This document shows positions 24,097-36,909 of a DNA stretch of 64,000 bases, piece after piece. A model generated the notes under the pieces. It worked only from the letters and a program-made list of their open reading frames with translations. It searched no databases and had not been told where the DNA came from. The stretch lies in assembly GCF_963966145.1 (NCBI RefSeq), contig NC_091055.1:8928001-8992000 (forward strand), given 5' to 3'. Origin of the DNA: Tenebrio molitor (taxonomy: Eukaryota; Arthropoda; Insecta; Coleoptera; Tenebrionidae). The translations under genes and the position numbers were made by a program. How positions within the stretch are numbered: the stretch's first letter is position 1; every line of letters begins with the position of its first letter.

Positions 24097-27017
24097 TTAA
24101 ATATCCCAACTGAACAGGTGATGTTTGACCAACATATCTCGAACACCATCTTTCAGCGGTTGATTGTTAGTTTCTTTTTTCACTGGAAGTTCCCAATCCG
24201 GGTTCAAATTGAACGACAACTGCGACAAAATTCGCAAATCACATTTTATCTGCACCCACCCGGGACTGTACACGAAAGACCATGGATGGTACCTGGAAAT
24301 AACCTCTAAATAAAACAAATTCAGTTTGTAAGGTCCACAGTACCATTTCTGCACAACCTCACTACAAGAACAAAGCACTTCAAGCCACAAATGCAAAACT
24401 TGTTCATTTAGGCCCATACAAATCAATGAGCGCAGTTTAACATCCATTTGAGCATGCGCATTATCGTGAGATAAGTTAACAGCTTGGACACAACGATATA
24501 ACAACTGAAACCATCAAAGTGACTACTTATTTAATAATTTCTGTCGAACAACCGATCAACTTACTTCTTCTGGAGTTAAAACTTTGCCGTCTTCATCTAA
24601 TCTATAAGTTTTACAAAGAACTAATCTACTGTATACTGAATTAAAGTCTTTTTCAACCTCTTTCGTTGCAGATTCTTCTATAAATAACCACGGATGGCAA
24701 GGTCCACCTTAAATTCCTTCATTATTGTTTTATATCGAAATCAGCATCAATTACCTAGGAAATTCGGCCTTTTCATTCCGTGTTCTAGCACTTGTTTAAT
24801 AACTGGACATAGAGTTCCTCTGACTAGATCCGTTACTGTTTCTGAGATGCTGTCGTCCCCAGCGCTACTATATTGTTTACTTCTCTCGTCCAATAACTGA
24901 ACAAATTTTGCGGGAAACCAGCCCCTTAACCCGTTCAATTCCCCAATCCAACAGTGTTCGTCTTTTTGACTTATTATCGTAATGATATCGTTTTTTCGAA
25001 ATCCCAATTCGTCATCATCGTGTCTCTCGAAATCTGTAACTAAAAACGTTACCCTCACAACGATTTAATTAGCATTGTTACCTAATAAGGCCTTCGCGCG
25101 TCTTTTTCGATTCTTTGAGACGTTTATATAATTATCGTGGTCAGCGCTGTGACTTTCCATGGAATAGTCGGCAACCAACGAAATTTCAGTGTTTAATTTT
25201 GGATCTACTTGAAGGAAATGTCGTGCAATCTGTCAGATATAAAACGTTGACAAAACAAATCACTACTTAAGACATATAGAACGTACCTGTAAGATTGCTT
25301 CTCGTAAATCAACTAAAATCTCAGTTTGCTTTATGTTTTTGCATTTAATGTCATCCTCGCTGTTTTCATTAAATAAAAGAAGCTGAATTACAGATTTATT
25401 TTTCTTAACTTGACGCCTAAAATGTATCAAGTTATGGAAATACAAACACGAAAATTTAGATCAACCTTGCTAGATGTTGCTTTGGGAGATTAGGTGCTGC
25501 TTCAGGGTTGCCCACCAAAGCCCCCTGATCTGCCATTAAATAAGCTAAATGACGTCTTCTGTAAGTTTCAATCATAACTTCATTCAGTGAATTTGTCAAC
25601 TGTTTGGAAACTTCAAATAACTTTTCCACATCATCTATATCACCAGGAATGTCAGATAGAGCGTTAAAAATTTGAGCAGAATTTTCGAGTTGCTTCAATT
25701 GAGGTTCTTTCATTTTCAACATGCTTAAAGTTATTTGAAATAAAACTATTGATCCTTCAAAGAAAAACAGATCCCATATTCTCAATAATATTTTCATGTG
25801 AACTGCACTGGCAAACAATGTTAAGAACCAATGAAGTGTTATTAATGATAACTCTATATCATGATTTTTTAATGTTTCATCAATGTCAACCAAAAAATTT
25901 GTGATGAGTGTGCGTAACACCCTCTGGTCAGCTTGAATCCCTATTAAAAAGAGGTTTTATCACTTGTTTTATGTCAGAGGTAAATTACCTAATAAAGTTG
26001 AGCTGTAGTAGGAGGCAGGTAATAAATCTTCAACTATTGTCACCATAATCCAAAATGCGTCTTCTTCTTCCAGAAGAAGCAAAAGTGAGGCAGCTATCAT
26101 TCCAGTTCCTTGACAGTAGCTATAAGACAACAGTAAAAAAAAGTAGAGCTAATAATTAAACTGTCTACCCAATGTCTGGATACAGCCAGGCAATGCCCCT
26201 CAGTATCCGCCTCAATCTAGGTATCCCTGTACTGTTAATATGACTAAAACATGCATTTGTGGGCATGGTGTGTAACAAATCTTTTTCTATTTGTTTTGAT
26301 GTCATCAGAGAATCATTACTGGACATTTTAACAATATCTTTATAACACAATTCTGACTGTTGTTTCTTTTCTAAAGCACCAGACATCCTCATCCACATTT
26401 GTGGCCGCAGTGAATGGGGAATTCCAGACTGTACCATTGAGCGCAACTTGTCAGTTCGTGGTAACCGAACTTCTACTTTATCCCAAGTTAAGTCTGAGAC
26501 TTCTTTGTTATGAGAAAATTCTAAATGAGCAACCCACTGAAGTCTGTCTTGGGGATCTTCAACAAATGGTATACCTAGTAATTTATTTGAACTTTGCTCA
26601 GGACCATCTTCCTCATCAACACGAAAGCCAAACTCATCAAATCTACAATCAAGTGAGATGCAATACCTTGTGTCACCTATTTTTTAAAATACCTATATTC
26701 TGGTTGAGAATTGGGGTCATCAGGAATTACAGTTAATTTAGCCATGATGTCTTGGGGCCACATGCTAGGAGTTAAGGCGGAGAATGGTCCTCCTGGACTA
26801 GGAGTTAATAAATCATTCATGTTAAGTCCTTCAGAAAAATTTTCAATAAAGTAATCATCATCCACATCATCTTCAGATATTGCCAATTCCATTTCTCGTT
26901 TCTACAACACATACTATCAGGGAGTGCCACAGGATAAATTTCACTTACATTATGGTCTTCTTTACCAACGTAACCCTCACGGTCTCTGTGGCTGAATATA
27001 GATTTGGCAATATCCAT
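24097..27017 (-). CDS. SGSM3: Small G protein signalling modulator 3-like (TBC-SH3-RUN)
   Basis: SGSM3/RUTBC3 proteins link Rab GTPase regulation to membrane traffic. Eleven exons (high to low): 26949-27017, 26693-26901, 26169-26642, 25989-26119, 25466-25940, 25287-25416, 25082-25229, 24755-25039, 24565-24707, 24344-24504, 24097-24292, giving 806 aa. After an acidic N-terminus comes IPFVEDPQDRLQWVAHLEF, then the TBC domain (about 150-370) with the glutamine-finger motif GYCQGTGMIAA; the arginine-finger motif reads IEKDLLHT, with His in place of Arg. An SH3 domain follows (about 490-545: DFERHDDDELGFRKND, GLRGWFPAKFV), then a RUN domain to the end (HAQMDVKLRSLICMGLNEQV, SPGWVQIKCDLR, HHLFSWDI). 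Introns are 42-60 nt. The last one (24293-24343) is in-frame and stop-free; splicing it restores KWYHPWSF, as in the family. Identity is very secure. Confidence 0.94.
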
Positions 27018-28202
27018 TGTTTACTTTTGCTAATTTTTACAACTTTTAATGGAAAGACGTCGATTCGTCAATTTAAATTATATAATCAAAAATTCATACT
27101 ACGTTTACAAAAATAAATGCTTATATTCAACAAAGGCAAGGTCAATACAACACAAATTAATAAATTGTCAAATCGTCGATAACAACATATGGGACATATG
27201 GTTATGATTAGTTGACGTTTCCCTTCCCTAGTAGAGTAGCTTCCTGCTTTATCGACAATTCTGTAACCAAATATTACGTCATGGCTCTACATTCGCATAA
27301 AAATTTAAAATTAGGGCAAGTAGGAAAATACGTATTCTCTTTTAAATAATAATAAATAAATTTTTATAATAACCGGCTTCATTGGACTACATTATTCCGC
27401 TGTTTAATACAAAATAAAGAATTATTACCTACTCCATATAAAAGTAAGACAATTTGTAACCAAAAAGAAACGCTAATTCAAAAACAAGATATAAACATGT
27501 AAAAAAAAGAAAAGAAGTAAAGAAGAAAAAAAGAAAATAATCCATAGGTGTGTTACTTTCATCTCTGCCTGGAATTTTTTTTTATCATTTTACGTTGAAT
27601 TGTAAACAGTCCCTCGGCTTCGCCTCGTGCGTGAAATTAGTTCTCGCACTGGAAAATACACCTCCCGTACGTAATGTAAATAACTAATTCAATCCTGCAC
27701 TGCAAGGGCGGCTGGTGTATAAGTGCTGCAGAGCTGCAGAACTCCCAAAATTACGAAAAAACCCGTAATATTACCCAAACAAAAGTTACCGGCATTTTTA
27801 CACCACGGGCTGACTGGCTGTGTAAGCATAGATAATTGTGGAAGGCACCTATCTGGCACCTACATATATAATTGATTTCATATAAATGTTCATCAAGTGA
27901 GTTGTGCATTTGTAAAAGCACCTTTAATTTAGTTACATTACAAAAGTCACATTTATGAAGGTCATGTCCAATAAATCTTTACTCGGTAAAAATACAAAGA
28001 CAAAAACAAATAAAAATTACTTTAATTTAATCAGTAAAAAGTCGTTTTGAAATCAGCAAACTAAAAAATTAGTCAAATCGGGTTCGCGCAGAGCAAGCAA
28101 CTTTGAAAGTTAAAGTCACTAGCTTTAGCTTTACTACCAACAGAAAATCAGATTTTCATGGCTTGCTTAGATGCACATTTATATGAAATTGAGTATAGTG
28201 GG
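27018..28202. other. Upstream of SGSM3, no gene seen
   Basis: AT-rich sequence. The first few hundred bases presumably hold the SGSM3 promoter and 5' UTR, without a clear core element. No coding signal recognised. Confidence 0.5.
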
Positions 28203-28210
28203 TCCAATCT

Positions 28211-28394
28211 CAGTGGCGGCCCTGGGGTAGAGCGAGAGGAGCGGCCGCTCTAGGCGCCAGGTGCGAAGGGGCGCCAAAATCCGATTTTTGAAAGTGTTTG
28301 TATTTTATTACCAGAAACTGATTCGAAGTTGTCGACTAAAGGGCGCCGAAAGACAACCTAGCTCTACCCTAATAAAGGGCTAGGGCCGCCGCTG
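28211..28394. mobile_element. hAT-like MITE with 8-bp target-site duplication
   Basis: A 184-bp GC-rich insert is flanked by perfect 8-bp direct repeats TCCAATCT (28203-28210 and 28395-28402). Its ends are near-perfect inverted repeats: CAGTGGCGGCCCT at the left and the complement of CAGCGGCGGCCCT at the right (12 of 13 match). An 8-bp duplication and CAG..CTG-type ends fit non-autonomous hAT elements. There is no ORF. The intact duplication suggests a fairly recent insertion. Confidence 0.85.
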
Positions 28395-30587
28395 TCCAAT
28401 CTTTATATGGCCGGGAGTAGCCTAAAGCTATATGCACGACCTATTCACTTTTCTGTATGTCAACATGCATTTCGACATCACTCCATCACTGACTAACTAT
28501 AACCTGCTATAACCAAGCGCTGAGTTGCAGCCTATAAGCAGGGCCGGCTCAGATAATTATACAGAATGGTCCAACACTTACCATTTTTGCAATACGCGGT
28601 TTCTAATTATCGAAAAAAATTTACGCTTGGCTAGGAAGAGACACACATTGGAGCTATAAGCCTGTCTCATTATTTTATTTATTATCAATTGGGTTTCGCG
28701 TCAGGAGGCGATAAAGTGAAATTAATCAAAATTCGATTATTTTTTTTAAATCTAAATATGTTCAAACTAATACAGAAAACAGAAATCTGAAAATAAAAAA
28801 TATTAAAACGCATCACATTGCCGATTATTATTTATTATTTGTAATGAAGGTGCCGCACAACTGACAGGAATTTATGACGTATATAGTTACACTAACTGCC
28901 TAATCACAAACCAAACCAGAAATAAGATTTACAACACCCCATCGCTAAACTGCAGGTATAGTTTATTTTTTAATCAAAGAACCACAACACCGCAATTTAC
29001 ACCCAAAATAGAGCTGACAACATTGTACACTTTTGACATAGGGTGAAAAATCTCATCATAAAAAATTGAGGTTATTAGAGATATTAGTATCGCAGCATAT
29101 TAATAAAGTTAATAACAACTAATAACAACTCATTTGAGAGTTTAATAAATATCTTACGTTGCGAGGCATTTTTAATAACACGTTCAAATTTTAGCTGCGA
29201 GTTTGCGTAGTTTCAAGGACATTAAAAATGACAGACGTTGGCTGGTATCACCAATAGATATCATTAAATACCCTAAATTTAGTAAAATTTTATATTTACA
29301 AACTTAAATCAACAGGTCGTGGTTCTTTGATTAAAAAATAGACTATATGTACTTACCCTGTCAGGGCCGAACTCGACTATTTTACGCCTAGCAATTTCGG
29401 CAAACATTCTGAAGAAATTGTCAAATAAACTACGTAATGAAGTTGAAATTATTCAATATTCAGTTTTCTAAAATATCTATTTTTCATTTAAAGAAAAATC
29501 CTTTACTTGCTGCGAATCGTTTCTATAATAAACTGGAATTTCACCAGTACTGACCTGAAAAATGGTTTCGGGGGAGCCGACAGCCCTGCGTCAAAAAGAT
29601 TTATTGGGAGGCCATCACATTACGAGCTGTCCTATTCAGCTCTACCATAAACGCTCTTGGATTCCATCTTTCTTTAACTTGATATTTGATCGCAATTTTC
29701 ACTATTATTTAATTATAATTCAAAGTCGGAAGTGGATCAATCAAAAAGGTGAGGAGTTCTGTAACTAGTAGAGAAAAAAAAAACTTTCAATATTTGGACC
29801 AATTTGATATTAAATCGCTATAAACTTAGCTCCATCACAAAAATTTAATTGAAAAAAATTGATCACGCTCAATCATAGAATATTAATTGTAGATTGTGCC
29901 TACCGAGTTTCAGAATTTTTGGACAATTATTAAATGTGTAATCGTAAAAATGGTAAAGTCCTCGTCTAGACTTAAATTGTAAATCATTTCACAATAGGGC
30001 AGCAAACCGTCTTATAACTACCATAATACCCTCTAACTTTATTGCCCCTTTGTTGTGCAGTGCCTACTCAAGGAAGAGCAAATTTAAGTGTTGGACCACC
30101 TGTATACCGATATACCGACTCGCACTAATTCCTAATTCTGAAATATGGTTTATTGAGAATATGCTATACGATGGTCCACCCTGTATAAGGCTTCATCAAT
30201 TTTCCCGTATTACTTCAGTCAGTCATAAAATTTAAAAAATCGATTTTGATAAAAAAAAATATATTTTTTTTTGTACACGCTAATAATTCACAATTAATTC
30301 AAACACATTTACGAAATTTTCATCAAAAGAAAATTGTATTTTTATTCCTAATAGAAATTTTGGCTAAAATCATAAATCACACTAACAAAGAAACAGATCT
30401 TAAGGCACTGCACCCGGTAGTTTATGGTAGGGTGTTATATAACCTCGGACAAAAGTTGGTCGCACCCAACGGGCAACAATGACCGGTTTCTTACCTGTAA
30501 GTGTAAGTACCTGTAAGTGATTTGTAAACTGTTTCTTTGTCGGGGTGATTTATGATTTTAGTCAATATTTTTATTGGGGGTAAAAAT

Positions 30588-31572
30588 ACCGGGTGAGATG
30601 AGTTTTATCGTCAGCACGATTACCCCTATTAAAAAATTAGTAAAAATTAAGAAACTTTAGGGTTACATTCCCTTGATATAAGACTTCAAATGTGTGTAAT
30701 CAATTTTCACTTATCACTAAATTCAGAGCCATAAAATTTAAAAAATCGATTTTGAGAAAAAAAAATTTTTTTTCGTACACGTTCATAATTCACAATTAAT
30801 TCAAAGAACACATTTACGAAATTCGCATCAAAAGAAAATTATTCGTTTTTGAATTATTCCAATTTTAACATTAAGAGCGAAAAATGACCAAGATTTACAA
30901 CTGCAGTGTCATAAATAAATATCTCATTGTTGGGAACATCTGTTGACCACTTTTCTAGTAATTCTTAAGTCCCTAAAGGGTATCATAAATAACCTACTTC
31001 AAATTCTTTTGTGGAACTGACCGCCCAATTTAATAATAAATCATAGCTAAATTTTAGGCTTTAATATCAAATTCCATTTATTTCAAAAACCGGTGATGTT
31101 TTCATGATTCAATGACACCAAATTTTTCCTCATCGAAAAATTATCTAAATCAATCTAGCGGTTATTGAATTAAAACGAAATATTTACCTGTTTCATTAAA
31201 AAAGTTTAAATTTTTACAAAATGTTCTACAGCGATACACAATCATTCCTGATTTTTTTGAGAATTTTAAATCGATTAGAAGCGGGTGTTTTCGTTCGGGT
31301 GGTAAAACTTGAATCATCCATCCTGTATAATATATTTTTATTTTAATAAGGAATTTTGTCTTAAGCCATAAATTAACTCTCAGTGAAAAATTATGTAAAT
31401 TAATGTAGCAGTTATTGAATTAAAACAAAATCTTTACCTGTTTTATTAAAAATTTTGAAATTTTTACAGACTGTTCTAGAGTGATACACAATCATTCCTG
31501 AATTTTTTGAGAATTTTAAATTGATTAGAAGAGGATGTTTTCGCACTGACGATAAAACTCATCTCACCCGGT
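30588..31572. repeat. 985-bp segment bounded by 27-bp inverted repeats
   Basis: ACCGGGTGAGATGAGTTTTA (start of a 27-bp arm, 30588-30614) recurs as its exact reverse complement at 31546-31572, except for possible single differences just outside. It may be one non-autonomous element, or two oppositely oriented fragments. No flanking duplication was confirmed and no ORF is present. Confidence 0.5.
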
Positions 31573-32013
31573 ACTATAATTTTTAAGTCTCTAAAGGGTA
31601 CCATAAACAAGCCACGTCAACCTCTTTTGTGGATGTGACCGCCCAATTTAATAATAAATCATAGCTAAATTTTAGGCTTTAATATCAAATTCCATTTATT
31701 TCAAAAACCGGTGATGTTTTCATGATTTCAATGACACCAAATTTTTCCTCATCGAAAAATTATCTAAATCAATCTAGCGGTTATTGAATTAAAACGAAAT
31801 ATTTACCTGTTTCATTAAAAAAGTTTAAATTTTTACAAAATGTTCTACAGCGATACACAATCATTACTGAATTTTTTGAGAATTTTTTTTTTTTTTGAGA
31901 ATTTTAAATCGATTAGAAGCGGGTGTTTTCGCTCGGGTGGTAAAACTTGAATCATCCATCCTGTATAATATATCTTTATTTTAATAAGGAATTTTGTCTT
32001 AAGCCATAAATTA
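30963..32013. repeat. Tandem AT-rich repeat, two full copies and one core copy
   Basis: A unit of about 415-430 bp at 30963-31377 recurs at 31581-32013 with few differences, both ending ...CCTGTATAATATA...GCCATAAATTAA. Between them, 31379-31555 is a more diverged copy of only the core (shared GTTATTGAATTAAAAC and GATACACAATCATT). The third core contains an inserted T-run near 31887. Confidence 0.8.
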
Positions 32014-34077
32014 ACCGAACAAGGACCCTACTAAGATGACGAGCCTGACCATGTAAAAATGCAACCCAAACTACATTTTACAAAGCACACATTATATACT
32101 GGTAAGTATTTAAAAATTAAATCAAGAACCCAAGAAGGTAGGTATTCTGTTAGTTTGAAAATTATATCTGTCATTGCATTTTTTGTTCATAATTCATATT
32201 TAGAATTTGAAAATGTTTTCGAACGATGACAGAACCGACATGACCCTACTTACCCATTATTTTTGTGATTTTAATTGCGTATTATTGTTATTGAATCATA
32301 CTTTGTTGAGAGAGGTATTTTTCTGTCAGAACTGATAATGTAATAGGGATCGAGATAGTTTTATAAATCGTACTAATAGGTACTTTTATGACTTTATGAG
32401 GTTTGGAACGCTTGAGACAGCCCGTTGCTGTCGGCGGTCATGAATAACTCAAATTATTGAAGTTCTTCGTTCGTTTCTAAGGTACTTTACTTAAAATTTA
32501 CTGAAAATTAAAACTTGGACTTTGGACAACATTATTTCAGTAATAAAAATGAGAATTTTATTCGATATATGAAGTCAAAATAGAGTTCTGACAACTTTTT
32601 TTCAAAATTTCTTTTGATATCTCCATCATGAAGCAAAATATCGAGAAAAAGATACATCTCATGAAGTTCTAAGACTGCAAAAATTCAAATCTCTACTACA
32701 GATAAAGAAAATATGATGCTGTCTTCAGTGCGACACACTGTACCTACCTATAAATATAAAAAGTACATATTTCCAATCACAATCTTAATTTGGAATTTGT
32801 TCGTAGTAAGTACATATTATTCCATATTTGTCCAGCATTATACTTATCGAATATTTGCTCTTTGTTAATTCGATTTATTTATTCATCGAAACTTTAAACT
32901 TTTTATCAGACATTTTAATTAATATCCTGCAACTACAATTTTGAATCTAACAAATTGATCGTACATTGAAAAAAATTACCTTACCTTTAATTTGTAACGT
33001 ATTTTATTTTGTTACATTTATGTGTTTCGTTGGTATTCCTGTAAATTTGAAATAACGCGCTAGAATAAAAGTATTTTATTGGTGCATTTTTTCAAGTTTA
33101 ATTCGTGGTCCTGATTGGTGTTACGTGTTGATTTCAGTTTAGGATTTGTCTTATTCCCCGAAGTAGTATACCGTTGCTTCTTACTTGAAATTGTTTCTTT
33201 TGCAATTAAACAACCAATAAAACGTAAGTAAAAACGAACATAATTACTTGTAGTGATAATATTCATAGAATAAACTATTTTGTCGAGTTCAAAATACTGT
33301 TTTTATGCCTTTACGAAATTGCAACAATTGGCGTTGTTAGTATTTTAAATTCTACAAATTGCAAACAATTATTGTATTTGTTACCAGTACCAATATTTAA
33401 TCTTAAAGCAAAGAATAGTGACTGGTTGCACTGCTCTACCTAGCTCTTCAAAATGGAGGTAGAATGGTAGAAATGATCGAAAGTAATCGTACTCAGGTCT
33501 TGTGTGCCAAATCTTTGTCTGTATTTATTCTTTGCATAAACTATGTATCATGCCGGTATTTTGACGGATGTAAAGTAGATTAGTAGATATTTAAAAGTTT
33601 CAAATGTGATAATTATGCGAGGTGCGCAACTCCAATATGGCGCCGGCGCATTGCTCTAACCCCTCTAGGCAGTGTAGGTACTACAGGGTCATTATAAATG
33701 ATTGTCCCATCGCTGTTGGCGTTGAAAACCCACACAAATTTTGGATGTGCCGCCAGCCTGGCAACGTTAGACAAACTATACAGCCTGTAACAGAAATAAG
33801 TACATTAATTTTAAATGGTAATAAAACTCAAGAGCAACAACTCTTCTAAAAAAAAAAAATAATTTCTAAACCTCGTTAATGAGTTAAAATTGTTTACAAT
33901 TTTTCACAAATTTCGCTACCCGCCACTGGAGACCATACTACCTGCTCGTCAGGGATAACCGACTAAACAAAAATAGTTAATAGTATATGGGTGGTATTTA
34001 ACTGTTTACCAAATTTATTCATACAAAAAAATACTTTCGTTTCCCAAAAATACTAAATGCTCACCAAAATTAATACC

Positions 34078-34366
34078 GGTAATTGTTCACTTTAACTACT
34101 TCCGGAATTTTCGCGTTTTTTCTGGCTAGACAGCCTCAGGACGCCCTCCTACATCGTTTCCCACCAGTCAAACCTTGTGCAAATGAAAATTTTCCTTACC
34201 CTTTAGTTAAACTAAGACTTGACGCGACCTTGAAACACAACAAGAGAGAAAAAAAAGGCATTTGCACAAGGTTTGAATGGTGGGACACGATCTAGGAGGA
34301 CGCCCTGAGGCTGTCTATCCAGAAAAAACGCGAAAATTCCAGAAGTAGTTAAAGTGAACAATTACC
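34078..34366. mobile_element. 289-bp foldback/MITE with long inverted arms and 8-bp TSD
   Basis: The element starts GGTAATTGTTCACTTTAACT and ends with the complement, and its arms are about 110 nt long with only scattered mismatches, around an AT-rich centre. It is flanked by perfect 8-bp duplications TTAATACC (34070-34077 and 34367-34374). There is no ORF. Confidence 0.85.
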
Positions 34367-35608
34367 TTAATACCATACATAATCCTAGAGCGATAACCAG
34401 ATATTGACATCCTGCTAGTTTCTTATATTATTTGCTACTAAAAATAACTTTTGTTGCCTAAAAATGCTATATGTTCACCAAATTGTATTCCATATTTAAT
34501 TCTGAAATGATAACCAGATAATTTTAATTTTTGTTAGTGTCTTATATTTATGCAGTAAAAAAAAAACTCTGTCTCACAAAAATACTAAATGTTTACTATA
34601 TTTTATACAATATTCAATTTCAAATGGATACCCAGATTTTGACTTCTTATTAGCCTCTCATACAGAGTGTCTCATAATTAAAGCATTCCGACTCCAAAGC
34701 ATTGCAGAGAATATGCCGTGAAGCAAGCAAGAACTTCTTGAAAAAAGTTTTTAAAAATTCTTAAGATTGTAACAAGTGTAACAATTTAAAGGAGTTTATT
34801 GAAAAAACTAATACAACACTTGTTAATTTGTAGGTATGTTAAACGGGTAGTTCAAAATAAAAATCTCTATCAGAATTACTAAAAAAAAATATGTAATTCT
34901 ATTTGAAAAAATTTTTTTTGACAGTTTAGACTTGAAGCCCATGGGGCTATACTTGCATTTATTAGGCCATTTTGTAGCTTATTAACAACCATTTATTATA
35001 TTGTTATACGAGTTGCACAAGATAGTCTATTGTCGAAGGAGAGGGTTTAGAACACGACGAACGCAGTGAGGAGTGTTCTAAAGGAACTAGTTCGACAACC
35101 TGTCTTTTGCAACGAGTGTAACATGCTATTTTTTCTACTTCGACTTCATTAATTTATTTTTTTTAAATATAAAATTATTATCTAGTGACTTATTTTAATG
35201 GAATGTCATTTCATTGAAAATTAAATTTTAAATGGTTTCAATACAAACCCCAAATTCAATTACCACTAGAAACGATGCTATAAAATTGATCTTTGTGAAA
35301 CTGTTTTCGATGTCACAAAATGCTCATTGTGACACCGAAGTAGAAAAAATTCATTTACGAGTATTTGTCAAATATCTGTGACGACCGCTTCTAAGCATTT
35401 TTACGAAAACAATATTATACTGGCCATTGTTAGAGCCTGTGCTTAGAAGATTTACATAAACGGCTGAACGGCTCGTTAATTTATGGAGGGGAAAATGCTA
35501 AAAAAATTGCCGATTTGGAAAAAGTGGTACATACATAGAAAAATTGTTCATCTTGACGAGGTCTGTTACTGGTTAAAATTAATGTACTTATTTCTGTGAC
35601 ACCTTGTG
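34367..35608. other. AT-rich repeat remnants
   Basis: No gene recognised. A CpG-richer patch at about 35010-35130 and a 15-bp inverted pair (ATTTTTTCTACTTCG near 35132 and its complement near 35336) hint at another decayed element, whose ends could not be fixed. Confidence 0.35.
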
Positions 35609-35791
35609 TATATCGGGTGTTTTTTTAAATTTCACCTCGTAGTAGACGTTGAAGAGTCGATTATGAACGCACCACTCGTGTAAAACGTAAGATTTAAACA
35701 GCTGATCCGTGATCCGTAACCTGTATAATGCGTTCACAATCGAGTCTTCAACGCCTACTATGAGGTGAAATTTAAAAAAACACCCGATATA
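35609..35791. mobile_element. 183-bp TA-flanked MITE with ~63-bp TIRs
   Basis: The termini TATCGGGTGTTTTTTTAAAT and their complement form arms of about 63 bp with roughly four mismatches. They are flanked by TA on both sides, as expected for Tc1/mariner-type insertion. There is no ORF. A diverged relative lies at 36719-36871. Confidence 0.75.
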
Positions 35792-36718
35792 ATAGACACT
35801 AGACAGATTTCCACTACCGCCACCTGTCGGCGATACTAGTCTCACTTATGTTATGAGGCTTGCGGCACATTCAACTACGCCACCAACGCCTACTGCGATG
35901 GGACAATCATTTATAATGACCCTGTACGACTGACCAAAAAGAAAATAAACCAAGAGTGTTACCTCATCTTTTGTTTTATCGAAACATTTCTCTTACTTTG
36001 ATTGTACACAAAATTATACCGGGTGACATTTAATGATTGAAATTATTTTTGTTGAGTTGGTAACACATTTACGATTTTATGTTTGTACATTGACTGACAA
36101 ATTCAAATATGACAGTTTAAAAGTAAAAATAAATAAAATTGTCATCACGATTTGCCAAATGACTATATAGGCGTATCAGTTATTCGAGAGTGTCAACCCA
36201 CTAAATTTGTCTCAATCACCCGATATTTGTTATGCACAGTCGTTTTATTGGTTACCACTTATGCTGAGATAATTGTTGTTTAGTTACAGTAAAGGTCTGT
36301 AAACTTTGCCGAAATCGAAAAGTTGTTTTCTAGGTTACCAACAGCATATCGTTGACGTTTATTTGACACATAGAACTATATTTATGTCAGTATGTAGTTC
36401 AATGGTTGGACATTTCAGCGAAAGCTTATAAATGACCCATTCTTACGAATGTAAAATGTTGCTCTTGTTTATTTTATACATTTTCCCTATTGTCAGATGA
36501 TAATAATAATAAAATGCACAATTATAATTCCAACGTCTAAAATTCATGAGGTATGATTTATTATAAAGTAGCATTTGAAACCATCAATTGACTACCCCCA
36601 TGCATTGAACACTTATTTCTATAGAATTCCGCTACGACATGACCAATAATTTGCAACGCCTCTTCTCTGATTTGTTTTCTTTTTGATCACATTGTACTAT
36701 AAAGTTTTTTTTTTATTT

Positions 36719-36871
36719 GGCGTTGAAGAGTCGATTGTGAATGAACCAGTCGTTTTAAAAACAATGATTTTTCAAACTGCATATTGAAAACACGCAAAAA
36801 GTGAGGTTACATTTAAACAGCCGATCTAAATTGTAATCCGGTGGTACGTTCACAATCAACTCTTCAACGCC
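36719..36871. mobile_element. Diverged copy of the same MITE family
   Basis: Inverted arms GGCGTTGAAGAGTCGATTG (from 36719) and its near-complement ending at 36871 match the inner TIR of the 35609-35791 element. The interiors also share ATTTAAACAGC[CT]GAT. The outer terminal segments are lost or degraded. Confidence 0.55.
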
Positions 36872-36909
36872 AAGTTCGCCGCCTTTAAAAAAACACTCGT
36901 TAAAATACA

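Larger units (their letters stand above)
28395..33681. other. Repeat-rich intergenic region
   Basis: No gene recognised. The stretch holds dispersed AT-rich repeats. For example, the segments around 30225-30350 and 30735-30845 are homologous direct copies (shared AAAATTTAAAAAATCGATTT and CACAATTAATTCAAA). Tandem and inverted repeats at 30588-32013 are listed separately. Several short phrases such as ACCACCTGTATA and CACCCTGTATAA look like ends of small DNA elements but could not be paired. Confidence 0.55.
33682..35926. repeat. Long-range inverted repeat pair, 32-46 bp arms
   Basis: TACAGGGTCATTATAAATGA begins a 32-bp block at 33682-33713 that recurs as its perfect reverse complement at 35895-35926. 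Similarity with mismatches extends to about 46 bp (33682-33727 and 35881-35926). The 2.2 kb between them contains other, nested elements. The arms could be ends of one old element or two copies of a short family. Confidence 0.6.

Noticed and set aside
30246..30482. Short ORF in repeat region
   Set aside because: Lies in a dispersed AT-rich repeat copy and has no coding features.
36015..36226. Possible small element with ATACCGGGTGA ends
   Set aside because: Only about 11 bp of imperfect inverted repeat and no target duplication; too weak to call.
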